From the NCBI GenBank assembly GCA_036374135.1, contig DASUUK010000034.1, positions 85,875 to 149,874 on the forward strand: 64,000 bases of DNA, read 5' to 3'. Origin of the DNA: Euzebyales bacterium. GTDB lineage: Bacteria; Actinomycetota; Nitriliruptoria; Euzebyales; JAHELV01. Below, piece by piece: positions 1-7,261 of the stretch (position 1 is the stretch's first letter; each line of letters opens with the position of its first letter). The translations under genes and the position numbers were made by a program. The notes below the pieces were generated by a model. The model was not told where the DNA came from, ran no database searches, and was given only the letters and a program-made list of their open reading frames with translations.

Positions 1-1004
1 GCACCCATCTCGGTCGCGCGGTCGGCCGGATCACCGATCCGCACGGCGCCCAGGCGATCGCGCAGCGCCTCGGCGACGGCGTCGGCGTGCTCCCGCGGGA
101 CGATGACCCGGCGGATGGCCGTGCAGCGCTGACCCGCCTTCGCGGTGATCTCGCTGACCACCTCGTCGATGTACAGGTCGAACTCGGGTGTGCCCGGCTT
201 GGCGTCGGCGCCGAGGACCGCACAGTTCAATGAGTCGCGCTCGGCGTTGAAGCGCACCGCCTTGGCGAGCACCGTCGGATGGGCCGCGAGCTTCGTCGCG
301 GTCGCCGCCGACCCCGTGAACGCGACCATGTCGCGGCCGGTGAGGTGAGCGAACAGGTCGCCGGTCGATCCGCAGATCAACTGCAGCGCGCCCTCGGGCA
401 GGATCTGCGACTCGATGATCCGGCGGACGACGAGCTCGGTCAGGTACGCGGTCTGGCTGGCGGGCTTGACGATCGTCGGAACGCCGGCGACCAGGGCCGG
501 GGCGAGCTTCTCGAGCATCCCCCACACCGGGAAGTTGAAGGCGTTGATCTGCACAGCGACGCCATGCAACGGGGTGTAGACGTGCTGCCCGACGAACGTG
601 CCGTGTCGCGACAGCCGTTCCGGCGGACCGTCGAGGTGGACGTGCGCGTTCGGCAGCTCCTGACGCGCCTTGCTGGAGATCACGCGCATCGTGATGATGC
701 CGCCGTCGACGTCGAAGCCAGCGTCGCGACGTGTCGCGCCGGTCGCCAGCGACAGGGCGTGGAACTCCTCGCGGTGGTCGTTCAGGTGCGCGGCCAGCTG
801 CTTGACCAGCATCGCCCGCTGGTGGAACCTCATGGCCCGCAGCGCCGGCCCGCCGACCTGGCGGCCGTGGTCGAGCATCCCCGCGAAGTCCAGGCCGGTG
901 CTCGAGATGCGCGCGACCGGTTCCCCGGTGACGGCGTTGCGCAGCTCCTTGCCGTCGTCGGGCGCCGTGTGCCACCGCCCCTGTGCGTAGCTGCCGAGCA
1001 ACAT
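1..1004 (-). CDS. paaZ: PaaZ oxepin-CoA hydrolase / semialdehyde dehydrogenase, N-terminal part (cut by window edge)
   Basis: In the aerobic phenylacetyl-CoA pathway PaaZ opens the oxepin-CoA ring (C-terminal MaoC-like hydratase domain) and oxidises the resulting semialdehyde (N-terminal ALDH domain). Only the N-terminal 334 residues lie here; the frame stays open to the left edge. ALDH features are visible: INAFNFPVWG near residue 153, VAFTGSAAT near 228, the glutamate of FNAERDSLN at about 255, and the catalytic cysteine of AGQRCTAIRR at about 294. These nearly coincide with Glu256 and Cys295 of E. coli PaaZ. The start is ATG 1004, five bases after AGGAGG. It is the last gene of the minus-strand paa operon, about 50 bp after paaE. 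The hydratase domain must lie left of the window. Confidence 0.93.
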   Translation of the reverse strand, partial: MLLGSYAQGRWHTAPDDGKELRNAVTGEPVARISSTGLDFAGMLDHGRQVGGPALRAMRFHQRAMLVKQLAAHLNDHREEFHALSLATGATRRDAGFDVDGGIITMRVISSKARQELPNAHVHLDGPPERLSRHGTFVGQHVYTPLHGVAVQINAFNFPVWGMLEKLAPALVAGVPTIVKPASQTAYLTELVVRRIIESQILPEGALQLICGSTGDLFAHLTGRDMVAFTGSAATATKLAAHPTVLAKAVRFNAERDSLNCAVLGADAKPGTPEFDLYIDEVVSEITAKAGQRCTAIRRVIVPREHADAVAEALRDRLGAVRIGDPADRATEMG

Positions 1005-1020
1005 GTGCCCCTCCTGCCTC

Positions 1021-1060
1021 ATGACGTGTGCCTACCGCTGCCGCGACTCGAGGCGCTCAT
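1021..1060. repeat. Degenerate copy of the 36-bp paa hairpin repeat
   Basis: The stretch between paaE and paaZ contains GTGTGCCTACCGCT followed by a GAGGC arm. It matches the first half of the tandem 36-bp repeats at 3621-3728 and keeps the GTGCCT...AGGC pairing. It overlaps the last base positions of paaE. It is a diverged fourth copy by eye; an alignment would settle how much of the second half is shared. Confidence 0.55.
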
Positions 1061-2145
1061 GCGTCGTAGTCGACCGTCAGGTGCTCGGAAACGGGGAGCG
1101 ACTGACACGTGAGCACGAACCCCTGCGCCAGCTCGTCCTCGTCCAACGCGAAGTTGCGCCGCATGCGCACCACGCCGTCCCGCAGCATCGCCCGGCACGT
1201 GCCGCAAACGCCCCCCTTGCACGCGAACGGCAGATCGGAACGCACCCGCTGGGCCGCGTCCAGGATCGGCTGATCGACCGGAAGCGGCACCGTGGTTGCT
1301 CGGCCGTCCAGGATGACCGTGGCCTCCGCGACATCGCCGGTGATCTCCGCCTCGACGTGCTCGACCTCGGGGGGCGGCTCGTCCTCGACGTAGAACAGCT
1401 CACGGTGGATCCGCTCGATCGGGATCCCGTGCGCCTTCAGCAGGGCGCGGGCGTCGTCGACCATGCCGTGGGGGCCGCACAGCCACCAGTGGTCGACATC
1501 CCCGACAGGGACGAACGTGCCGAGCAGCTCCGCCAGCCGATCGGCGTCCATGCGGCCACTGAACAGCTCCGCGTCCCGCGGTTCGCGTGATAGCACGTGG
1601 ATCAGCTGGAACCGCGCCGGGTGCCGGTCCTTCAGGTCCGACAGCTCGTCGATGAACATCACCGTGTCGGTCCGTCGGTTGCCGTACAGCACCGTCACGT
1701 GGTTGCTGGGACCAGCGTCGAGCAGCGAAGCGGCGATCGACAGGATCGGCGTGATGCCCGACCCGGCGGCGATGAGCACGTGGCGACCGGCGGGCCCGTC
1801 GAGGTCCGGCACGAACCGGCCCTGCGGTGGCAGCACGTCGACCTCGTCGCCCGCCCGCACCTCGTGGACCAGCCACGGAGACACCGCACCGTCGGGCACC
1901 TCGCGGACACCGATGCGCGGCGCGGCGCCGGCCGGCGCACAGATCGAGTACGACCGACGCTCATCGGCGCCGTCAACCTCCCGACGCACGGTCAGCGACT
2001 GCCCCGGCCTGAACGCAAACGTCGCCGCCAGATCGTCCGGCACGTCGAACGTGACCGCCACCGCGTCATCGCAGAGAGGCTCGACCTTCGCCACGCGCAG
2101 CGGATGGAACCGCGGACGGCTATCGGTCTGCGCCGTCACCGACAT
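1057..2145 (-). CDS. paaE: Phenylacetyl-CoA epoxidase reductase subunit PaaE
   Basis: PaaE passes electrons from NAD(P)H to the diiron epoxidase PaaAC, which makes 1,2-epoxyphenylacetyl-CoA. The 362-residue protein has the family layout: an FAD-binding domain with RRSYSICAP near residue 65, an NAD(P)-binding domain with IAAGSGITP near 125, and a plant-type 2Fe-2S domain whose ligands lie in CKGGVCGTC near 310 plus a later cysteine in LTCQS. Length is close to E. coli PaaE (about 356). The start ATG directly follows the paaD stop, with AAGGAG six bases upstream. It sits in the operon paaABCDE-paaZ. Confidence 0.95.
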   Translation of the reverse strand: MSVTAQTDSRPRFHPLRVAKVEPLCDDAVAVTFDVPDDLAATFAFRPGQSLTVRREVDGADERRSYSICAPAGAAPRIGVREVPDGAVSPWLVHEVRAGDEVDVLPPQGRFVPDLDGPAGRHVLIAAGSGITPILSIAASLLDAGPSNHVTVLYGNRRTDTVMFIDELSDLKDRHPARFQLIHVLSREPRDAELFSGRMDADRLAELLGTFVPVGDVDHWWLCGPHGMVDDARALLKAHGIPIERIHRELFYVEDEPPPEVEHVEAEITGDVAEATVILDGRATTVPLPVDQPILDAAQRVRSDLPFACKGGVCGTCRAMLRDGVVRMRRNFALDEDELAQGFVLTCQSLPVSEHLTVDYDA

Positions 2146-2736
2146 CTAGATCTCCTTGATGTGCTCGAAGGGCTCGGCGCATGCGGTGCAACGCCGCAGG
2201 GCCTTGCACGCCGTCGAGCTGAACTGGGACACCAGCACGGTGTCAGGCGATCCGCACTGCGGGCAGGCGACGGTCCTGGGTCGGGAGGTCAGCGCGACCA
2301 GCACCGGGCCCGCGGCACGCGGCGCCGGCCCCGGCGGAGCGATGCCGTGCTCCGCGAGCGCGCGCCGGCCCGCCGGCGTGATGTCATCGGTCGACCATGG
2401 CGGCGACAGCACGGTCCGCACCTCGACGTCCGGGTAGCCAGCGGCATGCAGGCGGCGGGTCAGGTCGGCCTTCATCGCATCCATCGCCGGGCAGCCCGAG
2501 TAGGTCGGTGTGATCGACACGATCACCGTGCCGTCGGCTGCGGTGTCCACGTCGCGCAGCACCCCGAGGTCGGCGAGCGTGAGCATCGGCAGCTCGGGGT
2601 CGGTGACGGTCTTGGCCACCGCCCGCGGGGTGGGGCGCACATCCCCACCCACCGCTCGCTGACGCTCGCCCTCGCCCGGCAGATCCCCACCCACCGCTCG
2701 CTGACGCTCGCCCTCGCCCGGGTCCGCAGCCATCAC
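2146..2736 (-). CDS. paaD: Phenylacetate degradation protein PaaD with a repeat-derived N-terminal extension
   Basis: PaaD is a SufT/MIP18-like protein (DUF59 family) thought to help mature the iron centres of the epoxidase complex. Its DUF59 part carries TYSGCPAMD near residue 80. The C-terminus has paired cysteines in CPQCGS and RCTAC and the typical FSSTACKAL segment. The start is GTG 2736, overlapping the paaC stop as GTGA; an ATG one codon later is the alternative. Oddly, residues 6-32 hold two copies of GEGERQRAVGGD, encoded by a 39-bp direct repeat with a 42-bp period, so the reading frame is kept. Family similarity starts only after this, near residue 36. Confidence 0.93.
   Translation of the reverse strand: MMAADPGEGERQRAVGGDLPGEGERQRAVGGDVRPTPRAVAKTVTDPELPMLTLADLGVLRDVDTAADGTVIVSITPTYSGCPAMDAMKADLTRRLHAAGYPDVEVRTVLSPPWSTDDITPAGRRALAEHGIAPPGPAPRAAGPVLVALTSRPRTVACPQCGSPDTVLVSQFSSTACKALRRCTACAEPFEHIKEI
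2641..2721. repeat. Two exact 39-bp direct repeats inside the 5' end of paaD
   Basis: Copies at 2641-2679 and 2683-2721 are identical, separated by three bases (period 42). Each contains CACCCACCGCTCGCTGACGC. They lie within the first 32 codons of paaD, right at the paaC/paaD junction. The core CCCACCGCTC is shared with the third copy of the paaB/paaC repeats at 3693-3728, which suggests related origins. Confidence 0.9.
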
Positions 2737-3623
2737 CAGGTGGCGTCCGGGTGCTGGCGGGCGACGCTCTGCAGTTCGGCGAGCAGGTAGCCCATGGCCT
2801 CGGTGTGCGTGCCGTCGCGGCCGGCCCGTCCGGACACCCGTGCCAGCGGCGCGACATCGGGAACCTCCAGGCGCGCCGCGTCCAGGACGGTGGCGATCAC
2901 GCCGTCGAAGGCGTCGCGGAGCTCGGCGGGATCGACTGCCACTCCCGAGTCGGCGAGCCGGCGCTCCACGTCGTGGGTCTCGAACAGCTCAGCGACCAGC
3001 GGCCACACCGCCTCGAGCCCGTCGCGGGCACGGTCGTGCGACAGGCCGGTGCCGTCCCCGAGTCGCACGACCCATCCGGCCGCGTAGTCGCGGTGGTAGC
3101 GGAGCTCGTTGACGGCCTTGGCGGCGATGGCGGCGAGCACGTGGTCTGCGGAGTCGGTGAGGCGCTGGCACTGCGAGAGCCGCCACGTCGAGAAGATCAG
3201 CAGCCGCGCCATCGTGTGGGCGAAGTCGCCGTTGACGACCTCGGTCAGCTGCACGTTTCGGAACTCGTGCTCGGCGCGGAAGAACGCGAGCGCGTCCTCG
3301 TCGCGCCCGCTGCCGTCCGCGTGGCCGGCGCGGGCCAGCAGCATCCGCGCCTGGCCGAGCAGATCGAGCGCGATGTTGGCTAGCGCCAGCTCCGCCTCGA
3401 GCTCCGGCGCGTGCGTGACCCACTGCGTCAACCGGTGGGACATGATCAGCGCGTCGTCACCGAGCATGAGGCAATAGGCGGCGAGATCGTCGCCGTCGAC
3501 GCCATCCGGGACGGACGTGTCGATCCCCGCGAGCGGGTCGTGGAAGCCGGTCCCGAACGCCCAGCGCGCGTCTCCGTCGCTGTCGGTCGAGATCAGTGCC
3601 TGGTAGGCGCTCTCGTCAGGCAT
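2733..3623 (-). CDS. paaC: Phenylacetyl-CoA epoxidase structural subunit PaaC
   Basis: PaaC is the non-catalytic ferritin-like partner that forms the heterodimer core with PaaA. The 296 residues are about 45 longer than E. coli PaaC, the excess being at the N-terminus. The family body starts near residue 47 with LAAYCLMLGDDALIMSHRL and includes IALDLLGQARMLL near 85 and NELRYHRDYAAGW near 170. The ATG at 3623 lies at the inner end of the tandem 36-bp repeats, so the repeat supplies the sequence just upstream of the start. The nearest AAGGAG is 17 bases away, inside the repeat. It overlaps paaD by four bases. Confidence 0.93.
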   Translation of the reverse strand: MPDESAYQALISTDSDGDARWAFGTGFHDPLAGIDTSVPDGVDGDDLAAYCLMLGDDALIMSHRLTQWVTHAPELEAELALANIALDLLGQARMLLARAGHADGSGRDEDALAFFRAEHEFRNVQLTEVVNGDFAHTMARLLIFSTWRLSQCQRLTDSADHVLAAIAAKAVNELRYHRDYAAGWVVRLGDGTGLSHDRARDGLEAVWPLVAELFETHDVERRLADSGVAVDPAELRDAFDGVIATVLDAARLEVPDVAPLARVSGRAGRDGTHTEAMGYLLAELQSVARQHPDATW

Positions 3624-3728
3624 GTGTGCCTACCGCTCCGCTCCTTGAGGCACGAGCATGTGTGCCTACCGCTCCGCTCCTTGAGGCACGAGCACGTGTG
3701 CCCACCGCTCCGCTCCATGAGGCACGCA
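3621..3728. repeat. Three tandem 36-bp hairpin-forming repeats between paaB and paaC
   Basis: Copies lie at 3621-3656, 3657-3692 and 3693-3728. The first two are identical and the third differs at a few bases. Each has arms GTGCCT and AGGCAC around a 16-base loop containing CCGCTCCGCTCC. Read on the minus strand, each copy holds AAGGAG or TGGAG and ends in CACATG or CACGTG, so each unit resembles a ribosome-binding site plus start. They fill the whole paaB-paaC gap. They might tune translation or act as weak attenuators. Confidence 0.9.
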
Positions 3729-4121
3729 TCACATGTGCGGGACGTCGTCGGGCAGCTCGTAGAACGTCGGGTGGCGATAGACCTTGTCCCCGGCCGGGTC
3801 GAACAGCGGCCCCTTGCGGTCCGGATCGGACGCCGTGATGTCGGCGGCCCGCACGACCCAGATGCTCACGCCCTCGTTGCGCCGGGTGTACACGTCACGC
3901 GCGTTGAGGATCGCCATCTGCGCGTCGGCCGCGTGCAGCGAACCGACGTGCACGTGGTTCAGGCCCCGCTTGCCGCGCACGAACACCTCGTACAACGGCC
4001 ACGACGAGTCGGGCGCGTGGTCGAGGTCGCCGGTGGGAACGCCGGTCGTCGGGACGGCGCCGTGCCCGCCCTCGGCGATGAAGCCGCCCGGCTCGGACGC
4101 GTCGCGCTCGCCATCGGTCAT
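3729..4121 (-). CDS. paaB: Phenylacetyl-CoA epoxidase subunit PaaB
   Basis: PaaB is the small subunit thought to bridge the PaaAC core in the epoxidase complex. It has 130 residues against about 95 in E. coli, the extra being an acidic, glycine-rich N-terminus. The family region begins near residue 40 with [21 protein letters not shown] and continues through [12 protein letters not shown] to the C-terminal [10 protein letters not shown]. The chosen ATG at 4121 overlaps the paaA stop as ATGA; longer in-frame readings run back into paaA and are not needed. The 36-bp repeat array follows directly. Confidence 0.93.
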   Translation of the reverse strand: MTDGERDASEPGGFIAEGGHGAVPTTGVPTGDLDHAPDSSWPLYEVFVRGKRGLNHVHVGSLHAADAQMAILNARDVYTRRNEGVSIWVVRAADITASDPDRKGPLFDPAGDKVYRHPTFYELPDDVPHM

Positions 4122-5086
4122 GCCGGCGCCTCCGCGGTCCGCTCGGCGTGCTTGGCGGCCCACGCAATCGCCGCCTCACGCACCCACCGGCCGTCCTCGT
4201 GCGCCCGCCGGCGGGTGCCCAGGCGCTCCGCGTTGCACGGGCCGTTTCCGCTGACCACGCGCTTGAACTCGTCCCAGTCGATCTCACCGAAGTCGTAGTG
4301 CCCGCGGTCAGCGTTCCAGCGCAGCTCCGGGTCGGGAAGCGTGACGCCCAGGATCTCCGCCTGGGGCACCGTCATGTCGATGAACCGCTGGCGCACCTCG
4401 TCGTTGGTGTCGCGCTTGATCCCCCACGCCAGCGACTGCGCCGTGTTCGGCGACTTGTCGTCGGGTGGGCCGAACATCATGAGCGAGGGCCACCAGAAGC
4501 GGTCGACCGACTCCCGCACCATCGCGCGCTGCTCGTCGGTGCCGGACATCATCGCGAGCAGCAGTTCGTAGCCCTGCCGCTGGTGGAACGACTCCTCCTT
4601 GCAGATGCGGACCATGCCGCGCCCGTACGGGCCGTACGAACTGCGACACAGCGGCACCTGGTTGCAGATCGCCGCACCGTCGACCAGCCAGCCGATCGTT
4701 CCGACGTCGGCGAAGGTCAGCGTCGGGTAGTTGAAGATCGACGAGTACTTCTGCTGGGCGTCGATCAGCCGTTGCGTCAAAGTGCCCCGGTCGACGCCGA
4801 GGGTCTCGGCCGCCGAGTAGAGGTACATCCCGTGACCCGCCTCGTCCTGGACCTTGGCGAGCAGGATGGCCTTGCGTCGCAGGCTGGGCGCGCGGGTCAG
4901 CCAGTTGCCCTCCGGCTGCATGCCGATGATCTCGGAGTGGGCGTGCTGCGCGATCTGACGGATCAGCGTCCGACGGTACCCCTCGGGCATCCAGTCGCGC
5001 GGCTCGATGCGCCGCTCGTGGGCGATGTGGTCCTCGAAGACCGCCTCGAGCGCACTGTCCTCGGTGTGCGGGTCGACAGTCGTCAT
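4118..5086 (-). CDS. paaA: Phenylacetyl-CoA epoxidase catalytic subunit PaaA
   Basis: PaaA is the diiron oxygenase subunit that epoxidises the ring of phenylacetyl-CoA. The 322-residue product carries the carboxylate-bridged diiron ligands: glutamate in [10 protein letters not shown] near residue 54, the ExxH pair in DEAGHGMYL near 83, and a second ExxH in [10 protein letters not shown] near 165. Start ATG 5086 follows GAGGGGAGCGAG. A longer reading to 5176 would run through the operator at 5159-5177 and is rejected. It is the first gene of paaABCDE-paaZ and lies about 75 bp from the TetR-type operator. Confidence 0.95.
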   Translation of the reverse strand: MTTVDPHTEDSALEAVFEDHIAHERRIEPRDWMPEGYRRTLIRQIAQHAHSEIIGMQPEGNWLTRAPSLRRKAILLAKVQDEAGHGMYLYSAAETLGVDRGTLTQRLIDAQQKYSSIFNYPTLTFADVGTIGWLVDGAAICNQVPLCRSSYGPYGRGMVRICKEESFHQRQGYELLLAMMSGTDEQRAMVRESVDRFWWPSLMMFGPPDDKSPNTAQSLAWGIKRDTNDEVRQRFIDMTVPQAEILGVTLPDPELRWNADRGHYDFGEIDWDEFKRVVSGNGPCNAERLGTRRRAHEDGRWVREAAIAWAAKHAERTAEAPA

Positions 5087-5158
5087 CTCGCTCCCCTCGC
5101 GTCTTCCCGGCGGCCGCGGGCCCACCATGCAGCTCGTGGACAGCCCTCTCAAATGTTC

Positions 5159-5177
5159 GACCGACCGTTCGGTCAAT
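5159..5177. promoter_or_regulatory. TetR-family (PaaR-type) operator upstream of paaA
   Basis: Sequence GACCGACCGTTCGGTCAAT is an imperfect palindrome, GACCGA-N4-TCGGTC. The 18 bases ACCGACCGTTCGGTCAAT recur exactly at 7220-7237. The core fits ACCGN2CGN2CGGT, the pattern I recall for the PaaR regulator of Corynebacterium glutamicum (from memory). On the minus strand TTGACC overlaps the palindrome and TACATT lies just upstream of it, so binding would cover the promoter. The likely ligand-free repressor is the adjacent TetR gene. Confidence 0.8.
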
Positions 5178-5207
5178 GTACTATGCGCGACCCTTGATCG
5201 ACAACGC

Positions 5208-5993
5208 TCACCGCCCCGTGAACTGCGGCCGCTGCTTGTCGAGGAAGGCCGAGACCGCGGTGCGGTGGTCGGCCGTGAGCGCCAGCGCCTCCTGCGCGTC
5301 GGCCTCCCACGAGAGCATCGTCGCCAGTTCGGTCGTGTCGGCGCGGCGCAGCAGCGCCTTGACCCGCGCGAACGCCCGCGTCGGCCCCTCGGCCAGACGG
5401 CGCGCCAGGGTGGCGGCGGTCTCGTCCACGTCGTCCGCGGCCACGACGCGGGTCACCAGGCCCCACGCCCTCGCCTGCTCGGCACTGAACGGCTCGCCCA
5501 ACAGCAGCAACTCGGCAGCCACGCCGGCACCGGCGGTGCGAACGAGTGCCCGTGCGAGCCCCGAGTCGCTGGCCAGGCCGATGCCTGTGAACGCGGTCGC
5601 GAACCGGGCGTCGTCAGCCGCGACCCGGATGTCGCCGGCCAGGGCGAATCCGAGACCGGCACCGACGCATGCGCCCGAGATCGCCACGACGACGGGAACG
5701 TCGAGCGCGTCGATGCCGGTCACGATGCGGTTGTAGTGCGCGCGCACCGTCGTCAGCGCCGTCTGCGGCCCGCGCTCGAGTGCGTCGGCGTGCTCCCGCA
5801 GATCCTGGCCGACGCAGAACGCCGGGCCTTCGGCGCGCAGCAGGAGCGCGCGGACGTCGTCGTCGTGCGCGGCACGGTGAAGGGCGTCGATGAAGGCGAT
5901 CTTCATCTCCAGGTTCACCGCGTTGCGCGCCTCCGGGCGGCGCAGGGTCACCGTCGCCAGGCCGTCAGCGTGTTCCAACGTGACCAGTGACAC
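5208..5993 (-). CDS. paaG: Enoyl-CoA hydratase/isomerase family protein, probable PaaG-type ring isomerase
   Basis: This crotonase-fold protein of 261 residues probably converts the epoxide 1,2-epoxyphenylacetyl-CoA to oxepin-CoA (PaaG role), although a PaaF-type hydratase role cannot be excluded. Crotonase marks are the oxyanion-hole segments near residues 54-64 ([11 protein letters not shown]) and 105-115 ([11 protein letters not shown]). The segment GIGLASDSG near 136 carries an aspartate at the place of the PaaG catalytic acid. The gene lies 23 bp downstream of the tetR gene and 121 bp before paaA, with the paaA operator in between. It therefore belongs to the thioesterase-tetR transcript. 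Confidence 0.82.
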   Translation of the reverse strand: MSLVTLEHADGLATVTLRRPEARNAVNLEMKIAFIDALHRAAHDDDVRALLLRAEGPAFCVGQDLREHADALERGPQTALTTVRAHYNRIVTGIDALDVPVVVAISGACVGAGLGFALAGDIRVAADDARFATAFTGIGLASDSGLARALVRTAGAGVAAELLLLGEPFSAEQARAWGLVTRVVAADDVDETAATLARRLAEGPTRAFARVKALLRRADTTELATMLSWEADAQEALALTADHRTAVSAFLDKQRPQFTGR

Positions 5994-6016
5994 CTCTGCT
6001 CCTGTCGTGGATCGGC

Positions 6017-6682
6017 TCAGTTGGAGGTCGTGGCGCGTTCGCGGATCCAGCCGTCGAGCCCCGGCACCCCGTCGAGCCCATCCAGCATCAGCCCCGTGAC
6101 CATGTCGACGTAGTCGTCACGCGACAGCGGCCCGTCGGACCGGAACCACCGGTAGTGCCAGTTGAGCATGCCGAACAGCGACATGGTCAGCGGTGTGAGC
6201 ACCTCCGGTCGATCGGCGAGCCGCGGATCGACCAGCGCCAGCACGCGGGCGACGACGTCGACCACCTGCCGCTGCGCGGCCCGGATCTCGTGCTGCTGTT
6301 CGGCGGACAGCCGCGCGAGGTCGTTGAGGATCGCCGCGTGGCGGCTCTGCGCGTGGTCGTAGGAATGCAGGATCGCCGCGATCAGTGCGCGCAACCGGTC
6401 GCGGGGCGCGAGTGCGTCGTCGTCGGCGGCCGTGACGACAGCCAGCAGGTCGTCGGTGTAGCTGCGCAACAGGTCGTAGAGCACCGCTTCCTTCGACGGG
6501 TAGTAGTGGTAGATCCACGCCTTGGACCCACCGGATGCCTCGGCGAGCATCGCCACCGACGTGCTGCCGAAGCCGTGCGCGGCGAACAGATCGGCCGCAG
6601 CCTCGAGAATGCGACGACGCTTGTCGTCGTAGTCCGTCGAGCGTTCGCGGGCCGTGGCGGTCTCCTTGGTCGGCAGGGTCAG
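6017..6682 (-). CDS. TetR-family transcriptional regulator, probable PaaR, with non-canonical start
   Basis: This regulator probably represses both paa transcription units and is released by phenylacetyl-CoA. The N-terminal helix-turn-helix runs from KRRRILEAAADLF to SGGSKAWIYHYYPSKEAVL, with a ligand-binding C-terminal domain of usual size (about 221 residues in all). The frame has no ATG, GTG or TTG between the end of the preceding thioesterase gene and the HTH. The only position that fits coupling is CTG at 6682, which overlaps the thioesterase stop as CTGA. GTG codons at 6889 and 6925 lie deep inside the thioesterase gene. The start is therefore uncertain; a base error is the other explanation. 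Two identical operators nearby support the assignment. Confidence 0.85.
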   Translation of the reverse strand: MTLPTKETATARERSTDYDDKRRRILEAAADLFAAHGFGSTSVAMLAEASGGSKAWIYHYYPSKEAVLYDLLRSYTDDLLAVVTAADDDALAPRDRLRALIAAILHSYDHAQSRHAAILNDLARLSAEQQHEIRAAQRQVVDVVARVLALVDPRLADRPEVLTPLTMSLFGMLNWHYRWFRSDGPLSRDDYVDMVTGLMLDGLDGVPGLDGWIRERATTSN

Positions 6683-7179
6683 GCGCCCGGCATGCCCGGG
6701 TGGTCGTTGTCGTCGAGGATCGTGCGGCCCAGGGTGCGGCTGCGTCCGCGGAACTCGGCGACGACCTCGCCGCCGCCGGCGGTGACGGTGACGTCGTAGA
6801 TGCCCGACCGCCCGTGACGGATCCGTTCGACGGCGTCGGCCACCAGCCGCTGTCCGGCGCGCGCCGGCCGGACGAACACCACGTCGCACGAGGCCGCGAC
6901 GGTCACGTCGTCGTAGGTGTTGCACGCGAACGCGAAGGCGGTGTCGGCCAGCAGGAACACGTACCCCCCGTGGCAGATGTCGTGACCGTTGACCATGGTG
7001 TCGGTGACCGCCATCGCGGCCTGCGCCCGCCCCGGGGCGACGTCGGTGATGTCGATGCCCAGGTGCTGGGACGCCCGGTCCGCCGCGTACATCCGTTGCG
7101 CGCAGCGTTCGGCGACATCCTGCTCGGCGGGAGCGTCGTCCCCGACCGTGGGGGCGGCGCGGGGTGCCGCGGCATCCAA
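6679..7179 (-). CDS. paaI: PaaI-type hotdog thioesterase
   Basis: PaaI hydrolyses hydroxyphenylacetyl-CoA and related dead-end CoA esters, freeing CoA in phenylacetate catabolism. The 166-residue product has the family signature VNGHDICHGGYVFLLADTAF at about residues 64-83, including the asparagine, HGG and the catalytic aspartate in LADTAF. The preceding RMYAADRASQHLGI matches the PaaI N-terminus. The best start is TTG 7179, eleven bases after GGGAGGAG; an ATG at 7095 would remove conserved residues. The operator at 7220-7237 lies about 40 bp upstream. It leads the unit thioesterase-tetR-isomerase. Confidence 0.88.
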   Translation of the reverse strand: MDAAAPRAAPTVGDDAPAEQDVAERCAQRMYAADRASQHLGIDITDVAPGRAQAAMAVTDTMVNGHDICHGGYVFLLADTAFAFACNTYDDVTVAASCDVVFVRPARAGQRLVADAVERIRHGRSGIYDVTVTAGGGEVVAEFRGRSRTLGRTILDDNDHPGMPGA

Positions 7180-7219
7180 TGGAACGTCGTCTCCTCCCGG
7201 GACGGCACCGCCATCCTCT

Positions 7220-7237
7220 ACCGACCGTTCGGTCAAT
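7220..7237. promoter_or_regulatory. TetR-family (PaaR-type) operator upstream of the thioesterase-tetR unit
   Basis: ACCGACCGTTCGGTCAAT is identical to bases 5160-5177 in front of paaA and has the same dyad (ACCGA-N4-TCGGT). On the minus strand a TAGGAT hexamer directly abuts it, a likely -10 box, so bound repressor would occlude the promoter. The arrangement implies autoregulation of the TetR gene two positions downstream. Confidence 0.8.
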
Positions 7238-7261
7238 CCTAACGGACGTCGTCCACGGATC

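Noticed and set aside
3621..3728. CRISPR-like array
   Set aside because: Units are directly contiguous with no variable spacers, only three copies, and no cas genes are in the window.
5087..5176. paaA beginning at 5176
   Set aside because: The added 30 residues are unconserved and would place the operator inside the coding sequence. ATG 5086 has a ribosome-binding site.
6683..6925. TetR gene beginning at GTG 6925 or GTG 6889
   Set aside because: This would add about 70-80 arginine-rich residues read out of frame through the thioesterase gene, unlike any TetR N-terminus.
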